Source: Elysia chlorotica (Eukaryota; Mollusca; Gastropoda; Plakobranchidae). Taken from it: a DNA stretch of 64,000 bases. Below, one piece after another: positions 15,701-27,128 of this stretch. The first letter of the stretch is position 1. Each line of letters starts with the position of its first letter. Under the pieces are notes generated by a model. It was not told the DNA's origin. It made no database searches and saw only the letters and a list, made by a program, of their open reading frames with translations. Location of the stretch: contig RQTK01000052.1 in assembly GCA_003991915.1 (NCBI GenBank), positions 272,212-336,211 on the forward strand, written 5' to 3'. The position numbers and the translations under genes were made by a program.

Positions 15701-17643
15701 ATAATTCAGGACCATCACGTTTTGTAAAGAAGACAAATTATTTTTTGAAGTAAACAAAATGAGAGAGAAAATATTAGGTTATAATTCTCATTATTGTCCA
15801 TTTGAGTTGGTCCCTCCAACTATTTCTCAAAGGGACTGAACAAAATATGAACACAGACTGCTATTTTGTGTACAGGTTTAAGTGAAAAAAAATCTCATGC
15901 ATGTGGGAAAAAATTAGAAATAATTTTGCAATAGACAGAATATAACAACTTTTACAATTAACTGATATAAAATTATACCTTAGAGTAAAGATCTTTTTCC
16001 AACTCGTCTTTGGCAGAAACACACTTGTCCAGTCTCTGGAAAGTATAAGTTTGTAAAGAACTTTATTATGTTATTATTTTCAAAATATGAGCACCGTAAT
16101 TTTAAATCAATAACTTTTCCTTTTAAAAAAAATCGATCAGTCTGCCCTATACTACATAGATTTCAGTCATAAAAAATAAAAATAAAACACTTTATTGCAA
16201 GCAAGATATTTCTTTTTTTAAGTAAAATGATGTCACCTTGAGAGTTCTCTGGACTGAGGCATTAGTAATGAATGGGGGGTAAAAATCCCCAGCTTTGTCA
16301 TCACCTTGAGAGCATTCTGTCTCTCCTGACTGAGGCGCTCGTTGTCGGCCTGTAGCGAGAGGATCTGTGATCGCAGCGACCGTGCGGAGCTGATGCACGC
16401 ACCGAGGATGGACGCCAGGCTCTCACCCGCGTTGGGAACCTTCTTCAGATCCACAGACCCGAGGTTGAACTGGGGATATCAATCATAATAATAATTTATT
16501 TTTTAAGATAATTTATAGAGCACTATATCCAATAAACTTAGGCCAGGCGTTTTTAGACATTAAAATCTAATTAAAATTAAAAGTACATGATATAGAACAT
16601 AGAAAATAATATTATTCTTACAAAATAAAAAAGCAGTCATCGCAGAAGAACATGATTCCTCTTAATTCCTATCTTATCTTAAAACTGACCTTTATGCTCT
16701 GAGCAGGGATCTTTTTCCATGAGAGACGAGCGCTCGACTGACTCAACGGTTTGAATATGCACTCGAAGGCCATGCCCGACTGTGATGCTTTGGTCAACGC
16801 TGCGCTTGTCTCCTTCACGTACGTATCAAAGTCCATCTTCAACGCTTCACTCTGTCTGTCTAACGCTTGCTCGGAAACTGGAATCATTATTCACAGTATT
16901 TGAAAGTAAATTTTATTGTAAGCAAAGTTTTAGCACAATTATATCCGCTTTAAAGTTAGGAAAGGTACGTATGTATTGTAATTATAATCAAGAGATGCAT
17001 TTTTGTGAGAGCCAGATAAAGCAGAAAACAGAAGGAGAAACAGCTAGGCGGAGAAAGATTATGCCAAAAAAAAAATTGGAAAAAAGCCACTACAGGTACA
17101 CAGTGATCTCCACATTCACTCAAAGATGAAAAAATTATGGCTGACTAACAAAGCCTACTCTTAGGACCACTGTTCATTTAAAGAAAAAAAGATTTTTGTA
17201 AAGCAGACACTTTTGCTTTGTTTTCAAAGCACAGGTAGAATTCTGCCATCATATTAATTACAACAAAAAGGTATTTGTGCTCTTCTTAAGTATACATGCG
17301 TTTTTTTACTATTTTTTTTCTTCTTTAAACGGAATTTATATACAATCTTGGCCTTTCGTATCCTTGCAAACTAAATTTTGACCAGGAATCACTCTCAATC
17401 ATTATACTTGATAAGGGCTTTTATAACACTTTACATGGGATATTTTGTAATTGAGAACATGAAAAGGGTCCAAGAACAGTTAGACTTACTGCTTCCCTCC
17501 CATACGCATGATCCATCCAGTACAGTCAAATCAAACCCTTCATTTCCACCGTCTTTCAGTTTTGTCTGTAAGAAAACTTGCTTGGTTTCTGATCCAGTGT
17601 CATGACAAATCTCAGACAGGGCGACATCCTCTGTCCCATTCAT
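12452..17643 (-). CDS. XRCC4: XRCC4, DNA ligase IV scaffold of non-homologous end joining
   Basis: Ten coding exons on the minus strand: 17490-17643, 16690-16877, 16305-16469, 15979-16035, 15332-15407, 14735-14852, 14286-14316, 13613-13743, 12921-13007 and 12452-12560. All junctions are GT-AG with matching phases, giving 371 residues (human XRCC4: 336). Residues 1-~130 are the beta head (DLTVLDGSCVWEG; VSEQ-like EQALDRQ; FNLGSVDLKKV). Residues ~130-212 are the coiled coil that binds ligase IV (DKCVSAKDELEKDLY; FVAVLNSKKQKIKELEE). The rest is a Ser/Pro/Gln-rich tail ending in the acidic DDLMDDF, like the vertebrate DLFDEI end. XRCC4 stabilises ligase IV in the nucleus. The start is the first ATG after a TTCACAG acceptor, so a 5' UTR exon lies upstream. 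Confidence 0.93.
12720..12812. repeat. (TTA)n microsatellite
   Basis: ATT/TTA triplet run in the last intron of XRCC4. Confidence 0.95.
13455..13575 (-). mobile_element. SINE copy, minus strand, partial
   Basis: Within an XRCC4 intron. Minus strand shows TGGGTCGGTGTCAGTATAAT, GTGACAAGCTGAG and the TTAGGACCCAACC / CAGTGCTGAAGTTGGAC end. Confidence 0.65.
14510..14570. repeat. (AG)n microsatellite
   Basis: AG dinucleotide run with minor interruptions in an XRCC4 intron. Confidence 0.9.
14932..15085 (+). mobile_element. SINE copy, plus strand, 3'-truncated
   Basis: In an XRCC4 intron. TGTGGTAGCACTGTGGTTAG head, GGAGGTTCCACTTTGAGCCC, then CAATGGTTGGATCCATGTCA core. The 3' block is decayed. Confidence 0.6.
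15465..15537 (-). other. 73-nt near-perfect palindrome (hairpin) in XRCC4 intron
   Basis: Two 36-base arms (15465-15500 and 15502-15537) are exact reverse complements except at one position and are separated by a single base. The mismatch reads A/C on the plus strand and U/G on the minus strand. An RNA made in the XRCC4 direction would therefore be fully paired, counting the wobble. Arm ends: GCAAAAAAGTTGCTAC and GTAGCAACTTTTTTGC. Confidence 0.85.
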
Positions 17644-17999
17644 TTTGCCTCTTGTAAGACTACCGCCTGTGAATGTAGAGTGCACATTATAAAACCAGTT
17701 AGACCCTACTGAATTTATATCTAGGGTAGGTTTTTTTGTAAATAGCGTCAATCTGAATCTGGGTTTAGAATCTAGAGGCTTTAGTACAAGAACTTTGCAG
17801 TAGCTTATACTCACCGTACGCCTTATTTATTGCACATTTTCATGACGAACTGCAAGATATCTCTACCTAGCAATGTTGTAGGCTACTTGTGACAGCCCTA
17901 GATCTATAGATCTGCTCCTAATAACCGGTGAACCAAAATCCTATGCTTAACCTGCTGATAATATTCAATGTGTTGAATTTGAGCAGAAACACTGTACAA

Positions 18000-18130
18000 G
18001 AAGAAGAAGAAGAAGAAGAAGAAGAAGAAGAAGAAGAAGAAGAAGAAGAAGAAGAAGAAGAAGAAGAAGAAGAAGAAGAAGAAGAAGAAGAAGAAGAAGA
18101 AGAAGAAGAAGAAGAAGAAGAAGAAGAAGA
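18000..18130. repeat. (AAG)n microsatellite
   Basis: About 43 AAG triplets with no visible interruption. It is the same motif as the array at 20450. Confidence 0.95.
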
Positions 18131-18831
18131 TCTACGTCTATGAGTAAGCTATCCATTTAATACTATCGCTGTTATAGAATAGATGAAAGATAATGAGATT
18201 ACAAGACCTGGGATACAGATCTAAGGTTCAGCATATAAAGCAGTCATTCGCCGAGTCGCCGACTGTTTACACCTAGCTAACAACATGAGAAACCAGGGTG
18301 GTGTCCCTTGAAATATATATAGTTTCGTTTCTTTAGGAATTTAATTGATAATAATCATGATGAGGTCCCGTTAGCTGGGTGTTTAATAGCATTTGGATTA
18401 ATTGTATTACACGATGGACTTCATTTTCTGATATAATGCATATGTGTTTGGCTCTTTCTATTATTGTCTCTGTGTCTGAAATGTATCACAACACCTGAGA
18501 TGTAGTTCATACGAAGAATGCTCAAAGTCTCATGAACAATACAAGGACGAACCACAGTCTTATTATTTTAAGAGAGGCGAGCCAAGGATTAAATCTCACC
18601 AGCAGAATCAGAGTAGCCTATAATAAAATGTCTTGCCCGTGCCCTGCGTAGAAATAGTTTAGAACCATTATCTCAACTTGGAAATCGAACGGAAGTAAAG
18701 CGAGGGACAGACTGAAAGAAAAGATCTAATGAAACGGGCTAGGAAAATAGATCGGTGGAAGCGATCGTGAAATGCAAGGCTAGGGATTTGTGAAGGGACG
18801 TGGTCATTAACGCCATCTGCAGAGCACTTCG

Positions 18832-18858
18832 TGATGATGATGATGATGATGATGATGT

Positions 18859-18942
<84 letters not shown>
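18832..18942. repeat. (GAT)n microsatellite
   Basis: About 36 GAT triplets with one GTT interruption. Confidence 0.95.
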
Positions 18943-18943
<1 letters not shown>

Positions 18944-19595
18944 CTCGTCCTGTCCAAACTTCTTGATGATTGTGAAAGTTGGATCCTAACAGCTGAAACT
19001 TAAAAAAATAATACCGGATTTCGAGAACAAGTGCTACATACGCATTTTAGGAATCTGCTGGAAGGCCCATAAGACGAACGAATGTGTGCACGGAGAAATA
19101 ATGGTGCAGGTAGACCCACAATTACAAGTGTTGGCAAGAAGAAGATAACAAATTGGCTAGCAAAGCCGTGACAAGATTGACAGAGACAGACATGCCTAGT
19201 GTTCGCTATCGTACAATTTGTCGACCTTTTCCACCTACAAGTACGACTACCCATTCACGGGAATCAACCGCACGGCTAACTGTAATTCAATATCATTTTA
19301 GCAAAACTCAATAATCGTGTGATGTATTTGTTGTTGTTTTTCTTTTTCTCTTCATTGAGTAAAACATATGTAAGCGAAATTACGAACAATACAAATTTAG
19401 ATTCTACTAATTGCAATGTACACGCTTAAGCATCTAAGCGTACATAACGGGGACCTCTCAGCTATGAATTGTAAAAATAAAGTGTACCTAGTAGTACACA
19501 CTACCTACGATGTACGAAGAGAACGAGCAGTTGCCACTCTGCAAAGTTTCCGGTCCAACAAAGTAAGAGCACTCGCGCAACATACTTTACCGACA

Positions 19596-19605
19596 CTTCC
19601 TTTTT
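19596..19605 (+). promoter_or_regulatory. 5' TOP motif of RPL15
   Basis: CTTCCTTTTT at the probable transcription start has the C-plus-pyrimidine signature of ribosomal-protein mRNAs (translation control through mTOR/LARP1, family knowledge). The untranslated first exon would run to 19632, where GGCAGC|GTAAGT is a good donor. Confidence 0.55.
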
Positions 19606-20174
19606 GAGAAGAACCTTCATTGAGGTGGCAGCGTAAGTAACATCTGTCTTTAAAATCTTTTATAATCGTGTAATTTAAGTTCTACTTTAACATATAAACC
19701 GTTGAAAACAAAAGTCTAAATGTTGTTACCTCTGATTATAATTCCACCCCAACGATAGCTAGTCTAATCCAAGATTTTACGATTTGCTTTTTGATACCGG
19801 TACGTAAACCCGATGGTTCCGATCCAAATAATGTTAATGTACATCTAATCTCATTCCAAAACATTTGGGGTAAATAAAAAACGACTCTATATCAAAACTA
19901 AGTTTTAACACTTTTGTGCAAACGAAAGAATTTCCGGCTTCAATTTTTCTGTAATCGCAGTCTTACCAATTTTCCCCTTTGCAGCACACAAACCAAGCCA
20001 AGATGGGGGCCTACAAGTACATCCAGGAGATCTACAGGAAAAAGCAAAGTGACATCATGCGCTTCCTTATCCGTGTGCGCTGTTGGCAGTACAGACAGTT
20101 GTCCTCCATCCACAGGGCCTCACGGCCTACCCGTCCTGACAAGGCACGTCGTCTGGGTTACAGGGCTAAACAAG
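19596..20174 (+). CDS. RPL15: Ribosomal protein L15 (eL15), 5' part only
   Basis: The non-coding exon 19596-19632 is followed by coding exon 20003-20174 after a CCCCTTTGCAG acceptor at 19984. The coding exon encodes the first 57 residues of eL15 ([17 protein letters not shown]...[17 protein letters not shown]), nearly identical to the animal consensus, and ends in a GTGAAT donor at the conserved intron position after ..AKQ(G). eL15 is a structural protein of the 60S subunit, normally 204 residues. The remaining ~147 residues (the YVIYRIRVRRGG region onward) were not found downstream on either strand. A 25-N gap begins 250 bp further on. Most likely the 3' exons are missing from or misplaced in the assembly; a retained orphan 5' copy is the alternative. 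Confidence 0.85.
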
Positions 20175-20424
20175 GTGAATACATTTTGATTTTTTATGGA
20201 GATTAGAATCTAGGTCTTGAAAGTTAATCAGTGCCTGTATGCAACTCTACATTTATCTTAGATCTAGTAAGTTATATCGTAAGATGCTCTGTTTGATGCA
20301 ACCAGTAGGCCTACCTTCACTAAGTTAGTCTTAATCGATTGGGCTGGTTCATACAGCTGTTAAGACAGTTACATAGCCAATCAAGTCATCGCTTTTTCTA
20401 ATAGCTCAGTGCGCCTAAAAGCAA

Positions 20425-20449
20425 NNNNNNNNNNNNNNNNNNNNNNNNN
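20425..20449. other. Assembly gap (25 Ns)
   Basis: Exactly 25 undetermined bases directly preceding an (AAG)n array. Its size looks like a placeholder. Confidence 0.98.
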
Positions 20450-20588
20450 AAGAAGAAGAAGAAGAAGAAGAAGAAGAAGAAGAAGAAGAAGAAGAAGAAG
20501 AAGAAGAAGAAGAAGAAGAAGAAGAAGAAGAAGAAGAAGAAGAAGAAGAAGAAGAAGAAGAAGAAGAAGAAGAAGAAGAAGAAGAAGA
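20450..20588. repeat. (AAG)n microsatellite at the gap edge
   Basis: About 46 AAG triplets abutting the N run. The true length is unknown. A (CT)n array follows at 20720-20798. Confidence 0.95.
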
Positions 20589-20717
20589 GTAATAATTATT
20601 GTGGTAATAGTAATATTAGGAATGATGCTAACTTTTTTTTTAAACGATAATAAAACATGTCTCTCTCAGTCTGTCTGTATGTCTCTTTATGTCAGTCAGT
20701 CAGTCTGTCTGATTCTA

Positions 20718-20800
<83 letters not shown>

Positions 20801-21017
20801 ATTTCATATTATACCACTTCGGTCTCTATCTCTCTTGTTCTTAATCTCTCTGGTACCCATGTTAATTTTAAACAATTTCTGTCTTTACCCTACCTCCATT
20901 GTGCAGTAATTTATGACCTTAGCGCGAGTCCCGTCAGTATCATACACTGGTGTACACACAAAGATAAAATGAACTGCGATGGAATCCCCCCCCCCTCCCA
21001 CACACACACACATACAA

Positions 21018-21248
21018 TGAGGTGCGGTAGTCCTGGAGTAGAAGATCGTATCCGACGCAATAGGTCCGTTGTTCGAGCCTTGGCGACTTCATCCTCTACT
21101 GGTTGGATCGGTGTCAGTTTAATGTGATCTGATATCCACGCCCTGTCTCGTGTGTGGCAGTTTATAAAAGTATCAGACGTTAGTCTTGAAGCCCGTCCAC
21201 AATATATCCTATACAGTGCTGACTTTGGAACTTAAACCAACTCAACTC
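21018..21248 (+). mobile_element. SINE copy, plus strand, full length
   Basis: GTAGTCCTGGAGTAGAAGAT head, GTTGTTCGAGCC box B, GGTTGGATCGGTGTCAGTTT core, GACGTTAGTCTTGAAGCCCG, and an ACAGTGCTGACTTTGGAACT 3' end followed by CAACTCAACTCAAC. Confidence 0.8.
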
Positions 21249-21278
21249 AACTCTTATACCCACACACACACACACTCT

Positions 21279-21345
21279 ATCTCTCTCTCTCTCTCTCTGA
21301 GCTCTCTCTCTCTCTCTATTATTATTATTATTATTATTATTATTT
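21279..21345. repeat. Compound (CT)n-(ATT)n microsatellite
   Basis: CT run followed directly by ATT triplets, just downstream of the SINE tail. Confidence 0.9.
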
Positions 21346-21462
21346 GCCATCTGACTATTTGCCCGGTTACTGGACAACAACCACTTCCTAAAAAGTGTTG
21401 AATATCGAAAAATGAACATAAATTGGCAATTGCCCACTTACTTCGCCCACTACTACGATACC

Positions 21463-21475
21463 AAGATGGCCGCGC
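21463..21475 (+). promoter_or_regulatory. YY1-like site
   Basis: CCAAGATGGCCGC closely resembles the AAGATGGCGGC consensus common near housekeeping-gene starts. No transcript start can be placed from sequence alone. Confidence 0.25.
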
Positions 21476-21676
21476 TGTGAAAATCGGGCCGACGCTGTTT
21501 AATACGTTTGCCGACTTTCTGATAAATCTGAACGCCAACAGCGTAACTTACTAACTACCAAAGGCGACATTGATTGTTACTGTATCTAGACGGCACCAGA
21601 TCTAGAATCTAGATCTAATTCTAGACTAGATCTAGTGCTACTGCTAGGGTCACTTGTCCAAACAACATATACTCAC

Positions 21677-21878
21677 TGTAAACAAAGGGGTCGACTCTTT
21701 TGAAATAGCGTCTGAAGAGGAAAATGTTTAAAAGAAGAGCAATACCAATCAAGGCAAGCCCGGCGAGGGCCGCACTTGTTTCAGTCTTGAAAACATTCAG
21801 TCTGTCAAGAACGACTATAATTGGCCATGAAAGCAGCGACATGAGCGATACACCCAAAACAACGTATTTAGCACCCAT
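21677..21878 (-). CDS. First exon of a small two-helix membrane protein
   Basis: The minus-strand ATG at 21878 opens a 67-codon exon ending in a strong TTTACA|GTGAGT donor (phase 1). Residues ~4-24 (VVLGVSLMSLLSWPIIVVL) and ~35-56 (AALAGLALIGIALLLNIFLF) are hydrophobic helices. They are separated by a short polar segment and followed by basic RRYFKR. The next exon was not recognised between here and RPL15. The family is not recognised. The topology suggests a small organelle or ER membrane protein, which is inference only. Confidence 0.6.
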
Positions 21879-22463
21879 CTTTCCTTCACTGTGTTAACGT
21901 CTGCAGGTTTCTAAAATAATATAGATCTAGATCTAGAAGATCTAGATTCTAGGTATTTCTGTTTTGAAATCCGAAGCTGCCTGCAGTTCAAACAACTGTG
22001 TTGATAAACACTAAACTTTCATTTGCAACAGGCGCTTCCTTTTCCTTTGGTTGATTTCGTTTAAAAGTTTTAAATATTGAAAAGATCCGTACTCAAGTTG
22101 TGTGTAGTATAAATAAAATCTATTTTTACGATAATGTGATTAATCAATGATACATACAATTTTATTTGATGTCAATGCGCATAGACGTTAAGGATAAAGA
22201 TAAAATTATATATGCATTGTAAAAAATTAAACCTAATACCGAGAACAAATTACTTTCACATTACCAATTCATAACAGCGATTATCCGAAACGGTAACCGT
22301 AGCAATACCACCGAAGAGAGACGCTAGGAAGTGGCTCCTACAGATCTGCTTTCAGCTCAAATACCTCTAGGCTGTCTTTCTCTCTTGATATGCCCGTCTT
22401 TCTATCACTCACACGTTTGTCATCATTAACACGCCTCTTTCCCCCATTTCGACATCTCCCCAT

Positions 22464-22577
<114 letters not shown>

Positions 22578-23185
22578 GCCCCTCTGTCTCTCTAAATCAC
22601 TGTCTCTCTCTGTCGGTGTTGTATCCTCTCTTTCTTTCTTAATTTTCCATCGCGTGCACGCCTTTCCTTTTTTTCTTTATCTCTAATCACCACTCTCTCC
22701 CTCTCCTCCCTCTATATCTCTCTTCCTCTCTCCTATTCTCTCTTCCACTGTCTCTCTCCCTAAGCCCTGTGTCGCCTTTGCGCCCGTAAGATTTGCCTTC
22801 TTCTTATCTCCATACTCTTGTTCCATACCTTGCTTTCTAGGTATCAGCCGATATGTATGGTTCTGTTTATTCAAACTATCTACGTTATAGGCCTACTTCT
22901 TCCCCACTAATTTTTGTGTGTCTATATGCCTTATGTCTGTGTCGATCTAATTCATATTATTTGTCATGCATATTGTGTTCGCCATTTTTTGTTCTAATCA
23001 TTGCCTAGATCTTTTCCCCCTCCCTCCTACCATCCCTCTCCCTCTCTCGCTCTCCCCCCCTCTCTCTCTCTCTCTCTCTATCTATCTCTCCCATACTCTC
23101 TTTTAATATACCCATCTCCCTTGCTCTTACCCTCCCTCTTTCTTTCTTACTCTCTCTCCCTCCCTCCCCTCTCTCTCTCTGTCTC

Positions 23186-23239
<54 letters not shown>

Positions 23240-23714
23240 CCTTTCTTTCTCTCTCAAAAAAACACACACGCACGCGCTGCCTGCTCAGGCTCGCAACTAG
23301 AAACTCCTGCCCACCAACCTATGTTTAATCCATTTGTTCCAATTTTCTATAAAGAATACATAATAATAGAAAAGTTTATAAACCTCATAGATTCTAGTTA
23401 CCAGAAAAGTTAAATTAGGTTAAATAAAGCCCCAATAAATTACAATAATAAAACAGAAATACCATTTTGTTGTGTTTTTTCCGTAAAAAAAAAAAAGAAT
23501 TGTAATTGGTTGATTATTATTTTTCCGTTGACCGTATCACATACAATTATTTAAATTAAAAATATTATTAAAAACAACAACAAAGACAGATGGAAAGTAA
23601 TTAAAACCAATTATTTAAGTTCGAGCGAGCTTTGTTTCAGAATTATTATTTCAATGTAGATAAACCGTGCACCTGGTTTATTTTACATTTATTAGAGAAA
23701 ATAGAGCGATTTCA

Positions 23715-23860
23715 GTTTTGAGTTTGTTGCATAGTGTCCAACGTCATCACCAGTATATGCAATATTGTGGATGGGTACCAGGCTAACGTCGGACAATTTT
23801 ACACACAGAGACAGTGCGGGGATACAGTTGGTCACATTGCACTGACACTGGCACATCAAA
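23715..23860 (-). mobile_element. SINE copy, minus strand, partial
   Basis: Matches the SINE 3' half: TAGTGTCCAACGTCATCACC, GGATGGGTACCAGGCTAACG, and a TCACATTGCACTGACACTGG core. Confidence 0.6.
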
Positions 23861-24518
23861 ATCAGACATAGTTTCACAGCTTTGACTGATTGTGTCTTTC
23901 GAACCTTGAGGCTCACGGTGAGTTGTAAGCTACTGCGACGTTGTGATTATAGAGCAGTGACTTGCAAACTAATATTCCTGAATAACTGCTTTATCCCCAT
24001 TGTTGACCTGTTTTCAATTTTAAATACTTCAAGTGTACTGTCCCTCTGAGCGGTGAGTAGGGGTACCTCATTTCCCCCTTTTAGTGTTGCTTTATAAATA
24101 ATATTAACCGAACTCAAAGTTGTCTTATTTGCTGTGCTAACACTGACATGTCTATCTTTTACCCCTTCAAAATCATTGCTTTTAGCCCTGAGTTTTCTTC
24201 ACCTCACTATTTTCGTCCTTCTGAAATAGTATGAACATTATTCCCCCGATAAAAACTAATAAACTACACGTGTTGTATTGCAGTGTAGTCTAAAAGAACT
24301 CAACGCTTCTCGCAAAGTTTAAGAGCACGAGTATTGTTGCTATTGTTGTTATCTTTGTTGTGTTTTTTTTTCATATTCTGATCTCTAGTTCATTTGGTTA
24401 TTAAAATCTGGGTGCGTACCCCTTTATAAACGAGCGTGCGAGAGTCTGGCCCTTTTTAATTTTAGATTTTTAACTGCACAGTTTGTCATACCAATTAGTT
24501 TTTATTTCCTCAATACTT

Positions 24519-27128
24519 ATGGCTTCCGCTAATCCCCACGAAACTTACGGTCTGCACTTACAGGTAGATTACTTTGAGCTCTTTGAGTTTCGCGTGGAGT
24601 CTCATCTAGGGTCGGGCAGATCTGGAGACGTGTACCTGGCTTGCTCAGAGAGACACGAGGGCATCACCCGTGCCGTGAAGAAAGCAAGCACCAAGGCAGA
24701 GGACCTGTTGGTCAGGGGCGTCTCCCTCCAGGAGCTGAAGCAGAAGTTCTACAGGGAAGTAGAGATTCTACAGTCCATCAATTTTCCGTGTATCCTCCGC
24801 GGGGTGAATTTAATAGTGTGCCCAGACTACTTGGCTATTACAATGGATTATTGTGAGCGTGGCCCACTCTCGGAGGGCCTTAGCCGTGTGGACAACGCCA
24901 AAACGTACATTATTTCTCTTTATCTGATCAGGGCGCTGGATTACCTTCATTACCACAGGATTGCGCACGGGGATATAAAACCGTCAAAGATACTTTTCGC
25001 TGGATTTCGTGAGAACATCAGGCCAGTGTTGGCAGGCTTCAGTGCCGCGTTCCGCCTGCCGCAAAACAGCAACATGGTCAGGGCGTACGGCCAAACCCCG
25101 TGCTACGTCGCTCCAGAGGCCAGGAGGAAGTCGGAAAGCGTGGATGCGCTCAAGGTAAGTTATCCTCACAAATATCTAATACAAAAGTGGTCAGGTGCAA
25201 AGTTTTTCTCAATATTTTAAGGCAATATTTTTTTTAGAAAAAAGGAAACAAAAACAAAATGCCCAACTTACTTGATACAATGAAAGGCATTTGATAATCT
25301 GTGCACAAAGGCATGATTATGCCCATTGCCGTTTATATTCAATTCTTCGAATATAAAGTTGGAAATACTTCCGAACAGACACCCCAAAGATCGTTAAAAA
25401 AAAAACCCATAAAAAACCCAAAACAAACAACAAAGAAAACTGTATGGAATGAAAAGCTATCACGATGTACCTTCTGATTGGTCGTGAATTAAGATTAAGA
25501 TTTTTAACACTTAAGACTTACTTGCCAATAAGGATCGTTCTCCTCGATCTCATAATTTTATTAGTGACCTCGCTAAATGTGAAATTAGTTTAGTATGATC
25601 TTTATTCAATGAATTTTTCAACGACGCCGTTTTTTTCCCCTGTCTTTTAGTGCGAAAGTTTTGCGATGGGTACGGTCATGCTGTGTATGGCCCTGAGAAC
25701 TGCTCCCCCACCCGAGACGGACAGCTACGCCGATGTGATTAAGGGATTACCTGGCCTCTGTGACGGAATGAGGTGAGTAACATCAAATCAATTTTATTTT
25801 GCTGTTGTAGCTTTAGATGTTCTTACTCGACCTCACTACCGTAAGTTTATATCGTCTATGCTTTCTCTTTCAACCAAGTCTTTAAGAATTAAATATCAAA
25901 CTACTGTATCATGAAGTTACATTACCAATATATCTTACTCATGAGTTCCACACTATCGTAATGTCCAGAAACCATAGCATGTTTTCCAAAATGTGACTGA
26001 CACGACATACCATACTTTTTATATTAACTCTCTATAGGGGGAGGGAGATAATTCTCTCCCTCTCTCCGAGTTTAACGTCTCCTAGGTTCCCCCGGGGGAT
26101 CCTATACAGCGACAGGCGGCGTTGACAGAAGACAAAAGATCAGGATGAAGGCAAGACATGATACGCTCGTAGATCCTATACTACTTCATTCTATTGCTCC
26201 GAGGCTCGTCCTCTTATGTACGGGGTTACCTAATTTGAAGGTTCTAAAGTGGAAAGGGAGGATAGGTTAAGACAGATAGGCCTAAGACAAACCTTCCCTT
26301 CTACGCTAAGGGGCGGGTAAGGTTAGGTTTATACAATTTTATTTTTAGGAGTGAGGCTGGTATGGCTGTAGATTTAAAACCGGTGGTATTACCCTATTGG
26401 TATTCAAATTAAGTATTGTTCCACCATTCCCAATATTACCGTGGCTATTGCAGCTCCCACGATCACCACCTACCCGCCATAGCCATTCCTACTACGTCTG
26501 AAGTAGTTAATATGATTTAAAAATAAAAAAAAATCTTGCTGCTAATTATTACATTATGATTATCGTTACCCTTTTTTTTTTTATTATTGATAACATCATT
26601 ATTTCTACCATCACCACTGCCCCTCCTACTACCCCTATTACTACCATAACATTATCTCTATTGTTATGACTACTGCTACCACTACTATCACTATTACTAT
26701 CATTGCCACCACTTCATTTACTTTTTATATTGCCCACCGTTTCTCTATTTATAGGGATAGCGCAGTGCCGGTTAGAATGAAGGGTGTGGCTTCGGCAGCG
26801 CTATAATCTTTCGGTGCAAAATATTGCATCTCGAGAAACAATAGTTTGCTTCCCTACTCTCTATTTCGACTAGGTATACACATGGTTCTATGGTATACAT
26901 CTAAGGGGTTCTCAATAAAAAAAATATTACACTTATTGAATCGTCCAATAATGTATTCTTCTTTCCGCTCTCACCAGGGCTCTTATGCATGGCATGGTCC
27001 AGGATGATCCAGCCAACCGTATCTCTATCTCTGAGGCTAACAAGCTCATTAGCTGTATCGATGTGGAGGAGTGCAGGGCCGCCCAGGTCCCTATAAACAC
27101 TGCCAACAACGAAGCTGTAGGGAGGTAA
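24519..27128 (+). CDS. Kinase-fold protein, predicted pseudokinase
   Basis: Three coding exons, 24519-25154, 25651-25772 and 26978-27128, with matching phases, encode 302 residues. An acceptor-like CTGCACAG near 24480 suggests a 5' UTR exon. The fold is a protein kinase: glycine loop GSGRSGDV (31-38), AVKK lysine (~54), catalytic-loop HGDIKPSKIL (150-159), APE (198-200), and a late RxS helix (PANRISISEA). Two metal-ligand residues are altered. The Asn of the HxDxKxxN loop is Lys157, and the Asp of DFG is replaced (AGF, 172-174). On family knowledge, loss of both predicts little or no phosphotransfer, so the protein probably acts as a scaffold or regulator. The short C-lobe lacks an obvious regulatory tail. 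No orthologue is named with confidence. Confidence 0.8.
26038..26118 (+). repeat. Pyrimidine-tract repeat family, copy B
   Basis: CTCTATAGGGGGAGGGAGAT, ATTCTCTCCCTCTCTCCG, TTTAACGTCTCCTAGGTTCC, and CCTATACAGCGACAGGC. It lies in intron 2 of the kinase-fold gene and is the most regular of the three copies. Confidence 0.75.

Larger units (their letters stand above)
17644..19595. other. Intergenic region between XRCC4 and RPL15 starts
   Basis: Divergent promoters lie at the two ends: XRCC4 on the minus strand, RPL15 on the plus strand. Between them are a (GAA)n and a (GAT)n array and otherwise unique sequence. No supported coding exon. Confidence 0.5.

Noticed and set aside
12452..17643. Gene as XLF or PAXX rather than XRCC4
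   Set aside because: The coiled-coil block CVSAKDELEKDLY...FVAVLNSKKQKI is specific to XRCC4.
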